Assembly: GCA_947247005.1 (NCBI GenBank)
Contig: OX365953.1
Span: forward strand, 8,003,001-8,067,000
Length of the DNA: 64,000 nucleotides
Source: Spisula solida
Lineage: Eukaryota > Mollusca > Bivalvia > Venerida > Mactridae
Reading direction: 5' to 3'
Shown: piece after piece, positions 59,147 through 64,000 of the stretch
How positions within the stretch are numbered: position 1 is the stretch's first letter
Layout of the letters: each line of letters begins with the position of its first letter
Program-made: the position numbers and the translations under genes
Notes under the pieces: model-generated
Seen by the model: the letters and a program-made list of their open reading frames with translations, nothing else
What the model was told of the DNA's origin: nothing
Databases searched by the model: none

Positions 59147-60188
59147 CGAGGTGTGTCCAAAAAGTTCGTAGACACTTGTGATAAAACGAAACCAAAACAA
59201 CATATCCACATCAAACTTCAGTATTACAAAATACTTTCCTCTTACATATAACACAGAAAATTTTAGTGAAATGCGTGGAGTAATCATTTTTCTACATTAA
59301 TTAAAGTGTTCTCACTCTTACCTGAGCGGCGCAGGTGGTGACGTCACTAACGTCCGCAACGTAAATTAACAACGTTAAAATTGTCACAATTTTTCAAAGT
59401 AGCAGCCACCGTTATCAATGTTTTCGCCTGCCTCTGTCGAAATCTGTCAACCTTGGCACCCATACCTTGTTTGTATACCTTACTGCTGCTTAAGTATGTT
59501 ATTTACTGTCCCACAGCTAAATTCAGACTCACGAATGCTCACACGTCTATCCATATTGACGATCTCTTCTATAGACGTCACAGTAACGTCGTTTATAATT
59601 CTCGGTCGTCCGCTACTACCGTCTGCTTTCTTAGTCGTTTTTCAATCTGAATATCGCATGCACCGCTTGTAAACAAGTGCTCTACACACGGAATCCTAGC
59701 CTGTTACAGACCGAAGTGTTTTAATAGGTTGAACCGGTGTTTTGTCCAATGATACACACACTTTAATGATAGTCCATTGTTCTTCGACGTCAAATGACGT
59801 CATTTTCGTTTCAAATAATTCCTTAGGTCCTCATGATAAAAGTTTATTTTTTCAACGTACAGGTGGTCTATTGTTATGATACTTGGCGGACGTGACATCA
59901 ACATAATCTCATGGCACGTTGACAAACTTCAATATAATCGCGCCAAATTTACGCCATTGCCATGACATTATATTAAACGTACTAACTAACGAACTTGACC
60001 TGCGCCGCTTAGCAAAACCATGATATATAAAATGTCATATCTTGTTTTTATTTTTATGGTATATTTAGTCAAATTACTACAGAATATGTATTTTGTAATA
60101 AAGTATACAGATCTGGTGAAAAAGAATTTGTCATTACGCCGGATATCTTTTAAATTAGGATGTCTACGAACTTTTTGGACACACCTCG
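59147..60188 (-). mobile_element. Mariner element, deleted, with decayed transposase
   Basis: 30-bp near-perfect inverted ends starting CGAGGTGTGTCCAAAAAGTT, flanked by TA (59145-59146 and 60189-60190). The transposase remnant is on the minus strand. At 1042 bp it is shorter than complete mariners, and the catalytic DDD/DDE part was not found, so it cannot move by itself. The well-preserved ends suggest it was mobilised in trans or inserted fairly recently. Confidence 0.85.
59400..59803 (-). pseudogene. Decayed mariner transposase, N-terminal DNA-binding part
   Basis: From an ATG at 59803 the minus strand reads MTSFDVEEQWTIIK, a stop, then after further breaks SSGRPRIINDVTVTSIEEIV, MDRRVSIRE, FSCGTVNNILKQ, another stop, and KVYKQGMGAKVDRF. 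This matches the mariner HTH layout (SGRP linker, DRR-S-R recognition region, S-GTVH-IL, then KVCAKWVPR-type). Several in-frame stops and frameshifts. The catalytic domain is absent. Confidence 0.75.
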
Positions 60189-60369
60189 TACTTGTCTCAT
60201 TGTGATTTTCTCATTGTGACTTTGCATGGATGTCTTGGTTTAAATGCGTCAGTCTTGCTGCTGGACGTAAGCCTTCATTTACAGTCAAACATGCCAGTGT
60301 AGACCACACTAAGAACAGCAAAAAGAGGTAGTTTTTGACAAGTGGTCTCTCTTGACAGGTTAAATATCA

Positions 60370-60624
60370 GGCCCCAATCTCCCGAAGCATCTCAAGTAGA
60401 AATCTCAACTCAAATTGAGATTTTGCTCAAGTCAAAAGTATAAATATGAGATCATTCGTAAGTTTTATGCTCAAAATATTTACTGTAATAAACTCAGAAC
60501 AATGTATCTGTTTTGTGGTGCCAACTTTCAGAGTCTTGTCTCCCATGGACATTATCTCAAAGACACATGACAGTATTTGAGATTTATCTCAACTTTGATT
60601 GAGATGCTTCGGGAGATCGGGGCC
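60370..60624. mobile_element. MITE with GGCCCCAATCTCCCGAAGC inverted ends
   Basis: 26-bp inverted ends GGCCCCAATCTCCCGAAGCA and complement GGCCCCGATCTCCCGAAGCA (one mismatch over most of the length), followed by internal CTCAA/TTGAG repeats. 255 bp, AT-rich interior, non-coding. Confidence 0.8.
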
Positions 60625-61351
60625 AGGTTACAAAAGGTCTGTTATGTTAATCTAATATCGGTCTTTGTTGTTATCACATGACTTATCTCGTATACTGGTT
60701 AGTATTACGTGTATGTACGAGTATTCTTATACTACATTCCGTCCGAGCGTTATGTTCATCGGTTTTTAGTTCCGTCAGAGCCATATGAAAACAGAACAAT
60801 TCTCTGAGGGAATTGACAATTGGTGTATCGGGACTCCTACCGTGATAACGGGCTCCATTTTGAACAGAAATATGTGCATCTTCGTGTTATAAGTGTCATA
60901 TGATAAAAAGAAACTAACTCTCATTATCAGTTGATACAAACTTTTATTTAATGCTAACTGATGAGATATGGAGTTCTATCAGTGAAATAAAACCTATATC
61001 AGTCACTGGTTATCACCTACAATGTGACTGATATAAGCTCCGCCCCCTCACAGGGACTACTTTAATTTACCAAAATCTCAACACTAAAATGTCTGTAACT
61101 TTTTTATTACTGAACGGAAACATGTCATGTGGGTTTTTTTATTTTTAGTTAGACCATTTCCTACAAGTTGGAGTATGATTTAATGCAAAATTCTCAAAAA
61201 AGTCGTTTTTACCTATTCACCATAATCCAAGATGGCGGATTTTGAAGTAAAAATATGAATGGAATAACATATTCATACGCAGCCTAACCACAGTGGTAAC
61301 TTGGCATAAATAGTACCAGTTTTGAAACCATAAAAGCATTAAATAAATAGA
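60625..61351. other. Intergenic, no gene seen
   Basis: Contains a small paired segment CCTATATCAGTCAC / GTGACTGATATA (~60991-61037). Otherwise AT-rich without recognised content. Confidence 0.4.
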
Positions 61352-61510
61352 ATATGTGTTTGTTTTGATTGAATATGGTTAATATCTCATCTTGTAGTGA
61401 TAAAATTTTAATATTTTCACTCGCGCTACGCGCTCTTGAAAATATTGAATTTTATCACTACACGATGAGATATAAACCATATTCAATCTAAACAAACAAA
61501 TATCCTCTAT
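61352..61510. mobile_element. Long-hairpin foldback element (CGCGCTACGCGC loop)
   Basis: Arms GATTGAATATGGTTAATATC / GATATAAACCATATTCAATC and GTAGTGATAAAATT / AATTTTATCACTAC, closed by CACTCGCGCTACGCGCTCTTG. The right terminus read inward is TATAGAGGATATTTGTTTG, as in the 54.8-kb element. Confidence 0.8.
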
Positions 61511-62569
61511 ATATCAAACTCGTTCAGGAAATTATATTAAAATCGCCTAATAAAATTTCAAGAACTCGTTTAATTAAGTTTATACGAGTGGTGTTCAACT
61601 TATATTTGAACAAAACTGAACATCGGATTTTGCCATACTAACACAATAAAATCGATTTATTTCTTTTGAGCCATGTAAGCAAATGTGTTAAGTAGTAAGT
61701 ACACTCATTTTGTTTCATATTTGCATTATTTTCGAACCGAAATCCACCATCTTGTAGAGGGCATTGTGTTTTGGCTTTTTAAGACACAATGTCCATACAG
61801 AATCATAAAACAATGTTGGTATGTTATGAATTTCCCATGTCAGTGAAGAAAATCAGTAATATGTGTCACATGAAGGGTGATATACGTTCACTTTCTTGTT
61901 TTGGCGAAATTGCACCAAATATTAAAAATCACCAAAAATGGTCGAAACCTGCAATCGCCATGTCCATTGGTTCTGTAATATCTAGGACAAATCCAATAAC
62001 CCAAAGTTGGATGGCAGCGATGTTGTTAGTATCAGTTGCAACTTTCAATCAAATTATTTCGAAAAAGTAGATGCAGAATTTCAGAAAAGTGTGATGTTCA
62101 TTAGCTCAATGCCAAGCAAAACAAAGAGCGCAGACAAAGGTCTTGGAGGCTGTATATGCGACTACAGAACAGTGATTGGACAAAATGTGTCGTGTTTGGG
62201 AAGTTAATGTCTTATCTTTGAGGAAATTATTACATATACAGGGTCTGCTATTTTAGAAAGGGTCATGATGAGAGACATAATTTGGAGTAAATTAAGCTTG
62301 GTGTATTCGCGGCCGCTTTCATGACATGGGATTGTGGTTGATATTTTGGAAAAGCGAAACTCAACGTGATCGAAAAGGGGATAAAAGTGAACGCATATTT
62401 TATAAATGCAAAAGGTTTAAAAGTTTTTTTTCGACAAAAATGTGACACGTCCTTTTCCTGGTATCATTCAAAGACATGGTGTTTCCCCAAAACTGAATTT
62501 CCTGTCACCCTACAAAATATGGCATTTAGTACCTTATGAACTAGACTGGGAAGTATATTATATCCAAAG
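61511..62569. other. Intergenic, no gene assigned
   Basis: A 93-codon plus-strand frame at 61789-62070 (overlapping another to 62207) has no recognisable motif. Its surroundings (followed by a LINE-type tail) suggest it could be the eroded body of a retroelement. Confidence 0.35.
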
Positions 62570-62815
62570 AGTGGATACCGAAGTCTCCTTGCCATGTTAT
62601 ATATGTAAATAATGTATGCATATTTTAATGAATGTGTGTAAGATATTACATAATTGTGTATGTATGAATAATATTACTCATGCTTTTCTGTATTTCCAAT
62701 TTCTACTGTATTTCTTTGTATTTGATTTGTATATTTTCAACGCCAGTTGTTTGTGGCGACAAACATGTATATATATTTATGCCATTAAAATTTCTTGAAC
62801 TTGAACTTGAACTAT
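62570..62815 (+). repeat. Probable LINE 3' tail with TTGAAC repeat
   Basis: AT-rich 3' UTR-like sequence ending TTTATGCCATTAAAATTTC followed by three TTGAAC hexamers. Tails of this type terminate many CR1/L2-clade LINEs and SINEs that use their machinery. Confidence 0.5.
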
Positions 62816-63371
62816 GAAGTATCAATAGAATTTAAATCTGGAGAATATTGAACCATCGATTAGAGAAGCGAATTGTAAGCATCAACACTTGGAGGTGTTT
62901 GACCTTAAAAAATGCGAAAGCAACACACTCGATACAATAGTTGTTTCTTTTCTAAAGATATTACATATACATTCTCCAATGGTTTTGATATCTCTTGATA
63001 CATTACTATACACTATTGAATAGATACAATTCGATTTCGATGGGAAATGTATGAATTTCAAAATACTTGATGTTCAATTCTGTTCAAATACAAGTTGAAC
63101 ACCTCTCGTATCAATTGAAATAGCTTGTGTGATGTGTTATATAATACTATTTTCTATATTTGTATTTTCCTATCTGTCAGACATGAATCATCGGATTGCA
63201 CTGACAACTCGTATATTTAAATGTTCTATGATGTACAGTCAATACACCAAGCCAGACAGCCCTTGGGCATAATAAAACATGTATGAGGAAATATGATATT
63301 TATATCTGTCTGGGATGGTCAATTATAACCAACATCAAGCCATTAGTGAGCGAGTTATGTGGAGGCACAAA

Positions 63372-63570
63372 TACCAGTTAGTAAAGTCTATACAACGAAA
63401 CCGGAGAGTTAAGTGTGGGCAACGATACCGGAGACTACGATACCAATTAGTTAAGTCTAGGCAACGATACCGGAGAGTTAAGTGTGGGCAACGATACCTG
63501 AGACTACCATACCAATTAGTTAAGTCTAGGCAACGATACCGGAGAGTCAAGTGTGGACCTGTAGACAAGC
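63372..63570 (+). repeat. 69-bp minisatellite, three units
   Basis: Unit starts at TACCARTTAG (63372, 63441, 63510), each with two half-units of GCAACGATACCGGAGA followed by GTTAAGTGTGGGC or CTAC-ATACCAATTAG. The unit length is a multiple of three, so long frames open on both strands; these are artefacts. Confidence 0.9.
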
Positions 63571-63734
63571 GAGTTAGCTTGGGTCATAATACCTAGGCAC
63601 TATGTTTAAGATAGGGGTTTGACTAATGCGAGAACCTGGAGTTGATGTACTAATATACAGATGCACATACACTATTGAAATTGTGTATATACATTTGTAA
63701 GTTTAATAAACTATAACCACTATATATATATATA

Positions 63735-64000
63735 CGTGGGTAGATCCAAAAGTAATGTCACTGCCCGCTTGTGAGTTTATTTGTTGGCGTACGTTAATAA
63801 AATTTATATCAAAATGTAAAGTAATTCAATTCTGATTAATATCATTTGTGTCATATTTTTTTAATATCAAAATAGCATTATATAGACATTCAAAATATAC
63901 CATTGACGTCATGTCGCCGCACACGAAAATGACGTTATTTTTCCAGCGTATAATTACAGTTGATGAGACATGGGTGTATTTCTATGACCCTGACACAAGA
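63735..64000 (+). pseudogene. Mariner element 3: end plus transposase catalytic fragment, cut by window edge
   Basis: TA followed by CGTGGGTAGATCCAAAAGTA is a mariner-type terminus. From 63929 a plus-strand frame reads MTLFFQRIITVDETWVYFYD and continues to the window edge. The (V/G)DE(T/S)W-YDP motif contains the first catalytic aspartate of mariner (DD34D) transposases. Only ~195 bp separate the terminus from the catalytic motif, where a complete mariner would have ~600, so the N-terminal half is deleted. The rest lies beyond 64000. Confidence 0.8.

Noticed and set aside
63315..63596. Opposed 93- and 77-codon frames with repeated RYRRVKCGQ / LTLRYRC peptides
   Set aside because: Produced by the 69-bp minisatellite; mirror frames on both strands indicate repeat structure, not coding.

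Overview
The window looks like animal nuclear DNA from a mollusc, most likely a marine bivalve. The grounds are strongly AT-rich intergenic DNA, canonical GT-AG splice sites, intron-containing and intronless eukaryotic genes, mariner-type transposons, a LINE fragment, tRNA-derived SINEs and a Helentron/'pearl'-like repeat ending in a hairpin. The bivalve assignment is inferred from repeat style and gene families; no species can be named. Genes are sparse and repeats are dense, as in accessory parts of bivalve genomes.

Left end (about 0.4-5.0 kb): the 5' part of a minus-strand gene for a class V (PLP-dependent, cysteine-desulfurase-fold) aminotransferase-like protein. Five exons were assembled by eye with compatible splice phases; the gene runs off the left edge. 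Between 5 and 30 kb I see no convincing gene. This stretch holds foldback elements and MITEs, degenerate satellites, a 1.3-kb Helentron-like element with a ~168-bp tandem core (19.9-21.2 kb), a triple palindrome with 8-bp target duplications (24.8 kb) and a 12-bp minisatellite (28.6 kb).

Gene-bearing region (30.5-54 kb): a plus-strand type II membrane glycosyltransferase of family GT61 (32.1-33.6 kb), then four minus-strand intronless paralogues (35.0, 40.8, 48.5 and 52.6 kb). The paralogues encode secreted proteins of about 405 residues with the order signal peptide - PAN/apple-like - sushi/CCP - a conserved ~220-residue C-terminal domain I do not recognise. The flanks of two copies are duplicated too, and an orphan upstream block at 52.1 kb suggests a lost fifth member. 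A 2.7-kb transposon with ~480-bp terminal inverted repeats and a 5-bp target duplication sits between the second and third copies. A CpG-rich candidate first exon lies at 36.8 kb.

Right end (54-64 kb): mobile-element debris, comprising two mariner-like elements with intact ends, a third mariner whose catalytic-core fragment runs off the right edge, several long hairpin elements and minisatellites. The secreted-protein cluster is the most biologically interesting content. The long-TIR element and the set of hairpin elements are the most interesting non-genic structures.
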